Source of the DNA: Paralvinella palmiformis
Taxonomy: Eukaryota > Annelida > Polychaeta > Terebellida > Alvinellidae
Direction: 5' to 3'
NCBI GenBank assembly: GCA_025642065.1
Contig: JAODUP010001357.1
Location: 38,501-102,500, forward strand
DNA: 64,000 bases
In this document: positions 11,765 through 24,508 of the stretch, piece by piece
How positions within the stretch are numbered: the first letter of the stretch is position 1
How the letters are laid out: each line of letters starts with the position of its first letter
Made by a program: the position numbers and the translations under genes
Notes under the pieces: model-generated
Told to the model about the DNA's origin: nothing
Database searches by the model: none
What the model saw: only the letters and a program-made list of their open reading frames with translations

Positions 11765-12610
11765 TATACGGTGATCGACCTGTTTAAAGGTGTATAATAT
11801 ACACGATTATATACGTTAATAGATCTACATCCATTAATTTATCTAGCCTCGATACTTGTCTTCCTTCGTGCCTATTGCCAAGGGTCTATTTAGTAGGGAA
11901 ATAAGTTGTTCAGTCAGAAATCTGTTATTGGTGGATGAAACATCCCACAGGCAATAATATATTTTAATACCATTATCAAAAGATCTACAGAGCAGTTGGC
12001 TGGAACACGAGATACAGATGTTAGAATGACTTTTATGATGACCAATTCCAAATAGTTTACATTTTATTAGTAAGAAATTTTTTTTGGGGGGGGCGAATTT
12101 TATATGCTTTCTATTTAAATTGAGTATTTATTATATGATAGAGCACTACTCTCCAAGATAAAAACAACTGGTTATTTTTTTAATCCCTGGAAACACGAAA
12201 ACAAATAACGAAAAAGGAATTACAACGGCCGAAAATAGGTTTGATTGAGAGCTAGTGACAACTCGAAAACATTCTACAAATTGTGGAATATAATTATTTC
12301 AAAATTTTATTACTAAATTATGATACCCATTGCCGATAATGATAAATCCGCGAGTATTACAAAGTTCAAAACTACAAAATTTTAAATGTGGAAAAAATAG
12401 CAGCGTGAAGGCAAATGTCATATTTAAATATTTTGTTCTTGTTTCAAATGGAAAAAAAAATACTACAGAAATATGGCTACAAAGGCCAAAGTGAGACTCT
12501 CCTCTAAAATCCTTTTTTAAAGGATTTCCGATCTGTCTGACATTAATGTTTTAACTGTTTACATGATTTCAAATGAATTTATTGAATAGTTTTATCCTAA
12601 ATTTCTATCA
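11765..12610. other. Non-coding stretch upstream of GST
   Basis: AT-rich sequence upstream of the GST start. I see no convincing TATA box or 5' non-coding exon. Confidence 0.4.
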
Positions 12611-12611
12611 T

Positions 12612-12616
12612 ATACA

Positions 12617-12650
<34 letters not shown>

Positions 12651-12674
12651 CATACATACATACATACATACATA
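12612..12674. repeat. (CATA)n tetranucleotide repeat
   Basis: About 15 CATA units with one TATA interruption. Confidence 0.95.
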
Positions 12675-12679
12675 AATCA

Positions 12680-13815
12680 GATGGGGAAAAATTACCATAA
12701 AACATCTATAACAGCCTTCAGTTGTTGGTATATATCACATACATTTAAATATCTGACTTGAAGTGATAAGGTTGTTCACTAGATTCTTGATCTGTTACCA
12801 TGTTGCAATATGTTAATTGTAAATATATGTAAATAAACCCTAAAGGCTTCTGCTAATTGATTGGTGAATATTTTTAAATTGGGAAACCCTTACTTCATCT
12901 AGCCTGATACTTCTAACGCAGGTTCTCATAAATGTCTGACGTATTCGACCCAGCATATTTATCCGAATTCTAATCTTGCACGGGGCTAATTGTACAGACC
13001 CTTTCAGTTTTGGTGTACTGTGTGCTTTGATGGGCCCAGCATAGCGTGGTGTTACCAGAAGTAGGGAATCCGGCAACATGTGACGAAGGATGTGACGTTA
13101 TGGACAGAATTATTGCCGAGAAATTTAGCCCTCTCACTCTACGTTATCTCAGCTAGAGGCAATGCACCACAAATTCCAGTGGATCATGACTTATTAGATC
13201 CGAAGATTTGGATCATTTCAAGGAACACAAAGACTGGGTTAATATTTATGGGAAGTGGAATGTAGTTCGATTGTTCACGTATATGAAGCTTTAATAATAA
13301 TAATATTAATAATACTAATAATGTAGATTTGACAAAGCCCCCCTTTTGACAGCAACGTCTCAAAAATACTTCACAATAAAACTAGATTACCGGATATTTA
13401 TAATGTATTGCCCGCTAAAGACCGCAAAACATGTATTATTTATCTGAATATTTCTCTATTGGAACGTCTCACACAATACAGCGTAAAATCGGCGTGAAAT
13501 TAATTACTACAAGAAATATCAATGTGTATTTACTCTGGTTGATGTCGTGAACAGAAGCCTCAGACGTAATAAACTTGCCAGATTCCAATATTAAAAATTT
13601 GCCAATCTCTTAACACAACCAGTAATTTCCTTTTGAGCCGAGTATCTACCTAGCAGCCTAATTATTGTAATAACAGCACGTTCTATCAACCGCAAGTAAT
13701 ATTATATACCTATTACCAAGCTATAGGTGATATCACCTTAATACAACCTACCTGTACAAAGCGTTGACTAAGCAATCGAATCACTAACCTTGCGACACTT
13801 ATGCGAAGAATTATA
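12680..13815. other. Non-coding stretch
   Basis: Short frames exist on both strands at 12840-13265. The minus one begins MLPDSLLLVTPRYAGPIKAH and looks protein-like, but it matches no family I know and has no splice partner. Confidence 0.35.
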
Positions 13816-13817
13816 TA

Positions 13818-13868
13818 TCTCTCTCTCTTTATCTCTCTCTCTCTCTCTCTCTCTATGTGTGTGTGTGT
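13818..13868. repeat. (TC)n(TG)n microsatellite
   Basis: TC dinucleotides followed by a short TG run. Confidence 0.93.
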
Positions 13869-14241
13869 CTCAGTTCATATTATTTTTTACAAAGGCTCTA
13901 CATGAAATTAAGCCACCATATACGTCCCTGGGAAGGTGCCGCCCCCCTCCCTCTTTCTGGGGCGGGGAGGAGTGAGACGTATAATGAAGGCTTTAAGTGG
14001 TGTAATTCACTTGTTTAGCTGAGTGGGTACCGCACGGATCATAAAACACCTTAGTGTAATAAATAAATAAATACAGTATTTAAACCAAAAAATAACCCCG
14101 CTGTATATCTTTTAAGCCTATTAAGTAGCCAATACTCTGTGACATGATAGCATTTTAATATACAGTAAGAAATATTTTAAAATATCAATGATGATGATGG
14201 TGATTATGATTATGGAAAAAATTATTACAGTATGGCTCTTC

Positions 14242-14310
14242 AATATCTAGTCCGGTATAACGCAAAACCGATTTAACGCGCAATTCTGTGGACCGAAGAT
14301 TTAAAATTTT
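14242..14310. mobile_element. Terminal fragment of a Tigger/pogo-like element
   Basis: The stretch AGTCCGGTATAACGCAAAAC followed by ATTTAACGCGCAATTCTGTG looks like a pogo/Tigger terminal repeat. No partner end or transposase is nearby. Confidence 0.3.
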
Positions 14311-14774
14311 AGGTGAAGTAATTTTGCTGACGAAATCAACTCGACTAACACATAATAAGTTTATAGTAAGTCAAAAAATAATCCCCAAATATATGACGCC
14401 AATAAATGTCCATTTGACAAGGGACTATGAAGGGGGGGGGGATATTTCACGTCGTGAAGATAAATAGATAATTAGGTTACGCGTAATTAGCTGACCTAGT
14501 TTTATGGTCACCTCTTATATAAGGTCAAGATGGCTGAAGTATAAATAGCGTCAACCGCGTGACTGTCGTAGGATGGTACGGCGACTCGTCGAAGGAAATA
14601 AATAATGTTTCTTATCATCAACCAGCGTCTTATATGTGATACAATGACCAATCCTGATTATCTGTTATTACAGAGAGAATTTTACATAATTAGTGTTAGA
14701 GATGGCATAATAATGTGTAATATGACAAAATGTGTATGATGTAGGTGTGCTTCTATTACAGATATTGGGGACAG

Positions 14775-14775
<1 letters not shown>

Positions 14776-14820
<45 letters not shown>
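14776..14820. repeat. (AT)n microsatellite
   Basis: About 45 bp of AT dinucleotides. Confidence 0.96.
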
Positions 14821-14824
<4 letters not shown>

Positions 14825-14847
14825 GGTGTTTCAATATCAGAATGAAT

Positions 14848-15000
14848 ATTGGCGTATTTAGGCTAATGTATTACCCTACGAAACTCCAAGTTATCGGTTC
14901 GAATCCGTCTAATACCCGTGTTTCTAGGATGTTTCCTTAGACAGTCGGCCATATGCCACAGGTATGACTAGCGTCAGTGGTAAACAATTCAACTCGGCCC
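14848..15000 (+). mobile_element. tRNA-derived SINE, family 2, copy 1
   Basis: A B-box-like GGTTCGAATCC at 14896-14906 is followed by a body sharing CAGGTATGACTAGCGTCAGT and GGTAAACAA with the copy at 18351. This body differs from family 1. Confidence 0.65.
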
Positions 15001-15501
15001 GATTAATGGTTGTGGCAGGTGTTTACAATCTCGTGACCTCTGACCTCCAGTTGATATATTCGTGGAGAGGGTTGGCCCACGTGCATCGAATAAACACAAA
15101 TCTTCAGCGTAGCATTAAAAGGTGCACTTATTCACACCTCTGCGGGTAAACTAATTTACAAAGTATTACTGAAGCGCGTCTTCGTTGTTGTTTTTCGAAG
15201 TCTCTGGGGCAAGATGAATAAGCAATGAAGAATTGCTTATAAAATTATTTGTTCAGCACTGTTATTACCTGAAACGCAATTTCATTTGAAGTCATATCCA
15301 GTAGTTAAATCTCTGGTAAATAGATAAAACTCATTTTAATGTTCGCATAGTTTCAATGCGTCTATTCAAAACAATTTTTTTATATTTTGTGGAGGCTTTT
15401 ATATGGTATATGTTTTGCGAGCACCGTGTAATAATATTTAATTCGGTTCGGGTCAGTTTCAGATTGTTAAACAACGGCAGTCCCCAGGAGTTACACGCAT
15501 A

Positions 15502-17690
15502 GGGTGATTTCACCTAAATCGGGCCACCTCCCTAAAGTTGGCCACTTTTGGTGGCTCAGAAATCGCTTATTTCGTCTTTATGTGCATGAGATGGATACGT
15601 TTGTTGGTGCCATCTACTGGTACTATCATGTCGACACGTGGCAACCTGTGTCATCACGTTGTGATTTGAATGAAGACGCGCGGTAAATTGAGGTGTGAAT
15701 AACACATTTTTACCGAAATGTTTCACTTTTAAACTTTTAAATACTAAGTAAATAGCATATTATAGAACACAAGTAAGGCAATTATTGGCTTCAATACGTT
15801 TAGAAAATAAACTTTTAATTACATTTTTGGGGTAAACATTATCCTTCCATGTCCTTCTATGCTAGAATCTGTATGTAGCCGATATCACATAAACCTGGCC
15901 AAGACTAGGTTTGGGTTAATGTCAAATATTTGGGAGTGTGGGTCTGTTTTTGATAATTAGAAATACTACTAGAGTAAAAGGCCACAATGTAGTAAATGTT
16001 AGGGCTTTAAAATGTCCATAATCGGCAAAAATAAGCCAAAGGAAAGAAATTAATACATTACAAGTCCACAATAAAGTGAGTCTTATAGTAATACGTATTG
16101 TAGTACCCAAGCTCATATCATGTATGTCTGTATGGTACATGTTTCATGGGCTTAAGGTAAGTCACATATTAGGGATGTTAACTCAACAACAACTTCTACC
16201 TACACTCAAAATCCATACACCCTAGGCTTTGGAATGAGACTGACATAGTTGCAGCAGTTCAGGCAGTCAACTCAGGCTAGATGTCCAAGCGAGCAGCCTA
16301 AACGACATTTAATGTACCACGGGCAACACTTCAAACCCACCTCAACGAGAAGGTAACACTTGATACAAATCCGGGGAGCATATCCAGGTTCACTTACCAA
16401 CAAGAAAGAAAATTGGTTGACTATGCATGTAATCAGATAGACATCGGTGTACGATTCGGCAAGAAACAGTTTTTGATATATGCTGTTCAGTATGGAAAAA
16501 AGGATGGTAGGAATTTCAAAGGTGGAAAGCCAGCCTGATATGAATATCTTTGATACAATTGGCGCCAAAATTTGGGCTATGGATGGAACAGGAATTGTCC
16601 TTGACTACAACCCAATGAAGGCACTGGCTATGCCTGGTACAAAAACCTCTGTACAGTAGCGTCAAGGGGAAACAAGGGAATGGCAACAGTTATTGCAGCC
16701 GTTAATGCTGATGGAGAGAGGTTTTTAATAGATGTTGAGATTTTGTTAGATGTCATGCTTATGAACATCCGGATTAATGTTTTGTATTTACTACTTGACA
16801 TGTGACACAGACCATTTTTTAACAGTTAACTGTTCTTGGAATAAGATAGTAAAAGATTGTACTCTTTATAACCTAACTGTTGACTGCTGTGTATGTTATT
16901 TAGCCAGGAGTTCAAAGAAACCTATCTTTGTCAAGCAATCATTTCATTATTCAGATTCAAATTGAAAATGATTAACTAAAACTCATTATGGGCTTAGTAC
17001 ATAGACCAATCAGCATACATATACATGTGGGGTTGAAACGGGTATATATCTGATACTTTTTCGAGGCGCTTGTTATCCATTCTCTAGACTTTGATGTACA
17101 AGAGTCTAAATACATTAGATTTAGAGGGTCTTGTCCATTTTCTAGTTTTTTTAGACTTTCAGCAAAGTTAACGTATCTTAGGTTCTAAATGAGTATTTAA
17201 CAAAGTGGCTTAAATCAGGTATTTACAGTGGTATATCCTTAACGTTGTGTGTTTCATCTGGCTGCCGAGCAACCACCCCATACCAAATCAAACTGGCCTC
17301 GTTCTCCTAGTCACCTGTTTTTGCTTACTTCCTGATATTAAACTTTAAATAACAGATGGGTTGTATTGATGGTATGATTGTTGGGTGTACAAACGACTCT
17401 TTATTCGAATATGATCAGGTTAAAGAAAGAGTGGTCAGGGTTAGATGAAAAGTACGTATACACTGGCCCGGATTAGGTAAAATGTGGCCAGGATATGGTG
17501 ACATTCTAGATTTGGTTTCAAACTCATATAACACATGATCAGAGCGCTCAAATACCACTTACATTTGATGATCAGGTTTTGTTTAACTTAATTTTCTTGG
17601 TGAGAAAAATTTAATTAGCTATCTTGAATGATGAGTTATTGGGAACTGTTTTAAAGAAAAACAAGTGGCTAGGATTTAGTTAAATTACCC
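15502..17690 (+). mobile_element. pogo/Tigger-type DNA transposon with TIRs, degenerate
   Basis: The ends form imperfect terminal inverted repeats. The left begins GGGTGATTTCACCTAAATCG; the right, read inward on the other strand, begins GGGTAATTTAACTAAATCCT. A TA dinucleotide flanks both sides (15500-15501 and 17691-17692), as expected for Tc1/mariner/pogo elements. Subterminal copies of the TGGCCAGGAT-type motif lie inside. About 2.2 kb. It contains a broken transposase at 16210-16770. The element cannot be autonomous. Confidence 0.75.
16210..16770 (+). pseudogene. pogo-like transposase remnant
   Basis: The plus strand reads AAVQAVNSG, a stop, then MSKRAA, a stop, then NVPRATLQTHLNEKV: the pipsqueak/CENP-B-type DNA-binding helix-turn-helix region. 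FTYQQERKLVDYA follows. After a gap the DDE_1 start appears as AMDGTGIVLDYNP with its first catalytic Asp, then MPGTKTSV and a stop. Several stops and frameshifts, with the middle missing. The transposase would bind its own TIRs and cut and paste the element; this copy is dead. Confidence 0.7.
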
Positions 17691-17694
17691 TAAA

Positions 17695-18345
17695 TTAGAC
17701 CAGATGGAAGATGCATCACACCTTTAAATAGTTAATTGTTATAATTTATTATTAAAACAATAATTCACATATAGTCTCTGTTCTATTGGGAACCTTCTAT
17801 GCAACTTATGACAGCTAGAACTATCGGCGGATCTAAAAGAGCATTCGAGTGTCGTTTAGGATAAACGTTAAAATGTACTTTATTTGTGTGCCTCGCAATT
17901 AGATAATCGAAATATTCCTAGGCAGGTTAGATATCATTTGAACGAAATAATGAGATTATGATTTTATGAGGCTTCACACTGTCTAGGATGTTAGAATTAT
18001 CCTAAAGAAAATTTTCCACCGACATTCGAAGATAATGTTGTAACTAGCTCCGCATAAAGCAATCAGGTCAAAAATGACTGCAACATCAACAAAATCTGCA
18101 TAAAGGTGATGTGATGTAGCTGACTAAAACGAAACAATTCGGTTGTATCCAACCATACAAATTCTATTCTAGGTGGAATCAGTGTATGACAAATGGCTTT
18201 TTGTTTTCTGAAAGGGACGGACGTTTGAACCCAGTTTAAATATATACTGAATCGACTTGAAACATGTGGATGTGAACCGCATAAACATAAGCTAGACGAG
18301 GTCGAATACACCTAACACCACTCGTATCGCGGGACCATCAGTGGA
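17695..18345. other. Non-coding stretch
   Basis: No gene, repeat array or terminal repeat recognised. Confidence 0.5.
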
Positions 18346-18350
18346 CATTT

Positions 18351-18515
18351 CAGTGGCGCAGTTGTTAGAGCACCGCGCTACCTACGAACCCCCAGGTTTT
18401 GGGTTAGAATCCATCCTACGGCTTTGTTCGTGGAATAATTTCCCTATGCAGTCCCCCTTTTCCTTCCGCCATTTGTCCCAGGTGTGACTAGCGTCGATGG
18501 TAAACAACTCACGCG
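18351..18515 (+). mobile_element. tRNA-derived SINE, family 2, copy 2
   Basis: A clear tRNA-like head (GTGGCGCAGTTGTTAGAGCA with A box, and a degenerate B box GGGTTAGAATCC) leads into the body CAGGTGTGACTAGCGTCGAT and GGTAAACAACTCA. The body matches the copy near 14848. Confidence 0.75.
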
Positions 18516-18519
18516 CAAC

Positions 18520-19840
18520 TTCACGGAAATAACAGAGATGCAAATGGAAAACGTGAACTGTTTGCTGATATATCGATAGCCGAACGAAGGCTGTAACACG
18601 AAATGTCTATTTTGTTTTCATACATATAACTACGTTTTAGATCCATTAAGACACGAACGAGCGCAGTGTTAGAATCCAGAGTGCGGTTTTAGCAAAATAA
18701 AAACACAAAAATGTTTGGTTGTACAATTGTTGTGGTAAATCGTTCGTTATTAGATAGCGGTAACCTTAACATTTAGGTATCTTTTAGTTCTGTTTTCGTA
18801 CAGCAGTGATTTTGTTAAGAAATAAAGTAGGGGGGGGGGGGAATTGCCTGCTAACATAACAATATCAGATTCCGATACTGGTAGACCTAAAGTGGCTACA
18901 ATGGCACAGGGCGCCATCGGAAACGAAAGTAACTTAGAAGTAGGTGAGTCAACTGACTCGTGTCCCGATTTTTAACCAAACCACTGACCAGACCTTCAGT
19001 TTTAGTTCTATATCAAAAATCGGTTCTCAATTTTAGGATTACAGAATAAGCCATTTTAGATATGTCTAGTTCAAATTATTTAGTGCCGAACTTGATGATA
19101 CTATAATATAACAGATGTAATGTTTTCGGCGTTTTGGTAGACATCGGTTCAGTGCGTTCATCCATTATGAAGATTTTTTTTGAATTTAATAAAATATTTT
19201 ACAGATACTCCATATATGTGCCTCCATATAAAATGTTCATGATAATATACGGATGGTAACGTTGTCTAGCAATGACGTGCAAACAATAAAAAAATTGGCG
19301 CCATATAGCCATTATTTAGTATGAATTATTGATGGGAATTATTATTTGCAAAAAAATCAATAATAATAACAATAATTTCATATATTATAAACAAAATATA
19401 TTGCTTAAACATATTGCTTAAACAGACACGAAATTCGCTTATGAGATGATACCCACCTCAGTCAAAGTAATAAAAACGCTATGGTCAGGATCAGCGTTTT
19501 TTTGCGGTATTTTCTAGAAGTTTGGTTCGGACGGTTTGTGCTACTTATTACTGAAACATTGATTTATTATTTAGCACGAAAACACAGAAGGGTCGAAAGC
19601 TAGTGATCTCCTTTACGATGTGTGTCAAAAGCTGTTTCTATTCAAGCCTAATCTAACCGTAACACTCTTAACAGGTTAATCAATTGTCCGTCAGGAATGC
19701 GATCTGCGCGTAATCGACGGACACACTCAATGGAGACACTCCACGGGTTTGTTGACAAAAGCAAGTGGCGCCACCAATGAGAGCAACTAATAACCATTAT
19801 AACAAATTATAACGAACTAAGAGTGGGCAGTATATTATAA
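18520..19840. other. Non-coding stretch with a 12-G run
   Basis: AT-rich with a G run at 18830-18841. No supported gene. Confidence 0.5.
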
Positions 19841-19842
19841 TA

Positions 19843-19945
19843 GGAAGTTATTATTTATCCGGCTGCCGGTTCCCCAGAGAACATTTTGCTGTTTGCGCAC
19901 CCGGCCAAGATCACCGGAAGTCCGGAGTCCCGATTGGACAACGGC
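19843..19945 (+). repeat. Candidate left terminal repeat of the large MULE region
   Basis: It contains TATTATTTATCCGGCTGCCG followed by GTTCCC, and further CCGG motifs with GGAGTCCCGA. The reverse complement of 37100-37259 begins with a closely similar TATTATTTACACGGCAGCCG followed by GGTCCC and also has AGAGTCCCGA. The pair may be inverted termini of one element of about 17.4 kb. No matching 9-bp target duplication was found. Confidence 0.35.
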
Positions 19946-20269
19946 AGTCCCTGTTTTGTTAACAACTGGCGGGAGAAGTAAAAATGGCGGCGAGGAGCGC
20001 TGAGTTTGAGCTGGCGATCGGGCAGAAATTTACAAAATACATCGATTTCGAAGTTTATCTTGCCAAATTTGAGGCTTATACTTAAGCTAAGTTTACCAAA
20101 GATGACGTAGAACCATCGAAGTTAGTAATAAACGTTTAGCCAAAGGACAGACGCCATTCAGAGAAGATCTGAAATATGGTTACGTGAGACGGTGAGGTTA
20201 TACTTATTGCGCAAACATGGCGGTACATACTCCACTCGAAGCAAAGAGAAACGTCCTAACCAGAGGTAA

Positions 20270-21375
20270 AGAGAACCCTTAGCCTTAGGTCTATACGCCG
20301 AGGGCACTGGGTGGCCCATTTTTAAGTACTATTTGAGCCTATACTTAGGTACTCCAAAGTGATTTTGTATTGTAAAATTGCTGTTTCTGCTTATAAAGAC
20401 CTTGATTACAGTGATACTAAATTTATTGTGATTGGTTGGTTACAAGAGAAGTTATGATTTTTTAAAGATTTAATTTTATGACAATTTACGTCCCAGTTTG
20501 TAATTGCACGAAATGTGGATTTTGAGTACACCTAGCCTAGGGCTAGGTCCTAGCTCCAAGAATAAATCTTGGAAAGCTAAAAAACTGATGTGATGGTGAT
20601 CTTTATACAACAGGCACTGCAGAGGAATTTTTTCAGGAGTCTGCTTGACTGCTAAGAATAGATTTTCTACAAAAATTAATCAAAATTCATAAAATCATCA
20701 ATTCTTGTGCAATTTCTTCAGCTGGACAAAATTAATTCCTTAAAAACTCATAACTTGTCTTGTATTTTACCTACATGCATGAATATTATATGGAAATTAT
20801 CAGAATAAACAGCTCTGTTAAACTGTGCTACCAAATGAATAAAAAAGTTTTAAAAAATTCCTGTGTGGGGAGGGGGGTGTCATGAAGATTTGGAGCCATT
20901 TTTATTTCAACTTATGTTGCTGTGTAATGCCTTGTAACACTTATATTCTTCAGCAAAACCCATACAATATATACATATTTTGAATCACAGAAGATGTATC
21001 CTTACAATGGTTGTAAATTGATCAATGTTGTGAATATTTGTCACTAATTAGCATATAATTAGTATATGAAAATAATCTTAGAAACGAAAATTTTGATCTA
21101 GTTTTATTTTGTCACTCCTGTACACATGAAAACACAAAATTAGACAACTCTGATGCTGCAAGGTAGATCTACATGTCGTCTATGAGCAGCAAGAAGAATT
21201 ACAATATGTGCATCTACCTAACATGCAGTTTAAAATGTTCTGTGCACCTTCTCACATCTCTTCGGTGGGCTATAAATGCAAATTATCGGATGTCAGCACG
21301 TCACACAAAACATCTTCTCGTAGTTACGAATTCTAAAATGTTCATGAGACTCCTAACTTTCAAAGCTTCATCCTC
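20270..21375. other. Intronic non-coding stretch
   Basis: AT-rich sequence inside the MULE intron. Nothing recognised. Confidence 0.45.
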
Positions 21376-21379
21376 ACTC

Positions 21380-22781
21380 TAGGACAGACTTGTTTTTCTG
21401 GTGGTTTGATGTGGTTAAACTCTTTGTCTTCTGACTGTAGTTGTGCCTCCAAAGTGAGTACAGGGTCACCTATGTGTCCTTTCATTATAAGACCCAAATC
21501 CTCAACAGACCCTGACAAAGTCAATGAAGCAGTGCATCAGCGTCATCTGATATCTCACATGGACTCCTGTTCATGAGTAGACACTTCTGAATCTGCTGCT
21601 TCATCTGTCTGCTCTGGCTTATGCAGATTCTTTTTCCTTTCATAATCCATGAGTCTCTCACTAATCTTCAGTCCTTTTCCTTGATAACCACTTTGCTAGT
21701 TTGTTGAGGTTAAGCATATGTGTTGTCATGCTGTGGTGAGATGAACAGTGGCGACGCTGCCCCGTGTCAAACTGAGTCATCGAAGACATTTTCTCCAAGA
21801 AAATTGGTCAAAGGGCAGTCCTCCATGCCTTCTGGAACTGGTGGTACCCCATAGAGATGGCCTGCAATGAAGTCATTGAACTGGCTGGTGGTGATATCCA
21901 TCAGTCCAGTCACCTCATCATCTGTTGTAGGGCAGACTGAACATCTTGGCTAATATCTGCTTGACTGCCAGACAAATAAACGCTGTGTCATCACTCAGCT
22001 GGAAATTCTTATCACAGATGACTTGGTAGTTGGTCTGTTTGTAAGTGGAAGACCAGTGGGAGGTGTTGGTCGATTGCTTCTACCTGATGTAGCAAAACAT
22101 TTCAGAAGTTATAAGTATACATCATCTGAAAATAACCAAAAAAAGTAGATAAATGTGTTTGTGATAACCTTAACCTGCAAAACTATAAAATAAATGAAAG
22201 CCAAACTGGTGTGGAAAGGGGATTATGTTCTACTGACATTGTCATTGTTGATTTTCTTTATTTAAAATAGGGGGGCACGTTTCAGTGCTAGGTCTACAGG
22301 TATAACAGCGCACACAGACTCTGCTAACCAGCAGAACAGACAGAAACCCGTTATAACCTCGGCTCAGCAGCTTAAAAAACGAGTTGACAGAGGTCACGTG
22401 ACCTTACAAAACTTCATATTTAAACAAAATAACACATCTGACAACTATAGATATTATATTAATCTATTCCTGAAAGTAGTCCCTTGTGGAAAATCAACAA
22501 CAACTCGCCAGCTAACCGGCTGACGTAATTTGATATACTTTATTCGAAAGGTGATCATCGATGCGACCAAGCTTCTTAATTTGACTAGGCATATGAAATG
22601 CTAAACATGACAATTCTCAATAATTATGCTCTGTGACACAAACAAATCACAATAAATCGATGTAAAATAGATTCAACTTACCACATAACAGTTCTGAAGC
22701 CGATACATCAACTGAGTTTATTACATTGGTCGGTGAATTAGATCGATTTTTTCCCAAAACATCAACATTCGCAGTAGCCAT
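21380..22781 (-). pseudogene. Unrecognised two-exon gene remnant, minus strand
   Basis: Exon 1 (22682-22781) has a clean ATG (MATANVDVLGKNRSNSPTNV) and a GTAAGT donor in phase 1. Exon 2 starts at 22083 after CTACATCAG and continues in phase as GRSNRPTPPTGLPLTNRPTT. Downstream, protein-like segments appear in shifting frames: NFQLSDDTAFICLAVKQILA, DEVTGLMDITTSQFNDFIAG, GVPPVPEGMEDCPLTNFLGE and later KISERLMDYERKKNLHKPEQ. The frame changes suggest a decayed gene. I do not recognise the family. It lies antisense inside the large MULE intron and could be cargo of the same element or an older host-gene copy. Confidence 0.4.
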
Positions 22782-22789
22782 TTTGAAAG

Positions 22790-24480
22790 ATGCGCGTCAA
22801 CATACGGAGCTACACATGCTTTGGGTTTTAACCTTGGGTTCAGTGGGTAATCATAGAATGAACTTGAAATTTTACAATAATAATGAAAAATACACAATTA
22901 AAATGTGTAGCAACAGGTGTAGTTTTTAGTGGTCTGTAACCGGGAGAATTTTGAACTTGAAAAACAAATACAGCTTTCATTGGGTTTTATTGAACTTTTG
23001 CCTCAACCCATTTCATACGAAACTAAAGAGGAGTCTTAGCTCTATCTAATTAGCATTCTATATTTAGCGTGTGGGGATCTCACGTTGAACCCAAAGCAAA
23101 ATAGAAGAGGCTGAAAACCTGTGCAAAGCGCTTGGTTGCTGAGTCCAGTCAAATTATAGTGCTTCATTTAAATAAGTATCACCAATCAATCAAGTAACCT
23201 ATGTTGATAAAAAAACGATAGCCATAAAGACAAAGGCCACAAGTCTATTGTGGTGTTTTTTTTTATTTGATACATGTCAAAATAACCAAGAACCACAAGT
23301 TTAAAGGTAGGCCAGATCGGGATCACTCAAAGGTCTCTTTACTGGCTTTAGTATAAGCCTAGCCTCGATTACTAGGTCTAGGCTATTTGAGTATTTTGTA
23401 GATCTAGTCTTTAAATTCAAATGGGTTTCATTATTCAACCGTGCAATTCACATGACTAGGCCTATGATAATAATCATATAATAATTTTCATGACATTATA
23501 ATAATGTCATGAAAATTATGTGGATACAAAATTCAACCATAACCAATTTCTAAATAAATAAGAGGCATTGAAAGAGCTCTAAAATACCTATAATATGTCA
23601 TATGACACAAATATCATGTGAATATGTTGAGTATTAAGGAAGTTGTGGCATTTTCTGTGTCTCTAAATGACGACGGTTTTGGTTCTATTATTCCCGTATG
23701 TTAGCATTACAATCTTGTGACCCGAATTTGGTAGTTTTTCACTAAAAAGGCTTATAACTTTTTTAATAATCAAGATTTGTTTATGAAATCTGGAAGATAT
23801 ATGGATGGCATGTAGAGTAATTTATCCGGTTTCTGTAATTCTTCAAGTTACTGTACCCTTTCGTATTTTTTGTCTACAGTCCAGGTTTGTACAATATACC
23901 CCCCACAAAGCATTAAACTTCCGTTTACAGAGTAGTTCCGCACTGAATAAAAGTAATAAATAATAGCCACTCAGAAAATTAGACATGAAAAATGGGAGCA
24001 TTTTTTTTTTCAGTCTCTGGATCACCCAAACTGATGTCATTTTTCTTTTCTGAAGTGAGGATTTTGCGTGCAGCTTTTCAGGATTTTCCTATATTTCTTC
24101 TCAAGGTAAGAAAAAACAAATTTAACTGTTGATTAGTTAGAGTACTTAGATGTATTTTTGTTAAATAAGCATTGATCATCACCTATATTTTCAGTATTCT
24201 ATTTTTAAAGTTTGGTTATGAAGTTAGAATCGGAAGGTCAGCCAAGCTTCGAATTACTGTGCCCCTAACTCACAGAAGATTTTTTTGGTATTGATGTCTA
24301 AGTGAAGTGGTAAATTATATTCCTATAGATCTAATGAACCATATATAGATTAGACCTAGTCTAATAGACGTCTAGTCTAGATATAGGTCTAGACGTGTAC
24401 ATCTAGATTGAACTGGATATGCCAGACCTCTAGGACTAAGTCTAGATTCTATTAATTTTTATCTTCTAGATGTTTACATA
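22790..24480. other. Intronic stretch with a 39-bp palindrome
   Basis: No gene. It contains the palindrome at 23481-23519 and, at 23340-23410 and 24350-24450, clusters of CTAG-containing words such as GTCTAGAC. Confidence 0.5.
23481..23519. repeat. 39-bp near-perfect palindrome
   Basis: The 19-bp arm ATAATTTTCATGACATTAT is followed, after a single A, by its exact reverse complement. It would form a hairpin or cruciform. Confidence 0.9.
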
Positions 24481-24508
24481 GTATGTCAATAATCTGTCTT
24501 TTTTCCTG

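Noticed and set aside
12840..13079. 79-aa minus-strand frame with TPRYAGPIKAHSTPKLKGSV
   Set aside because: No recognised domain and no neighbouring exon.
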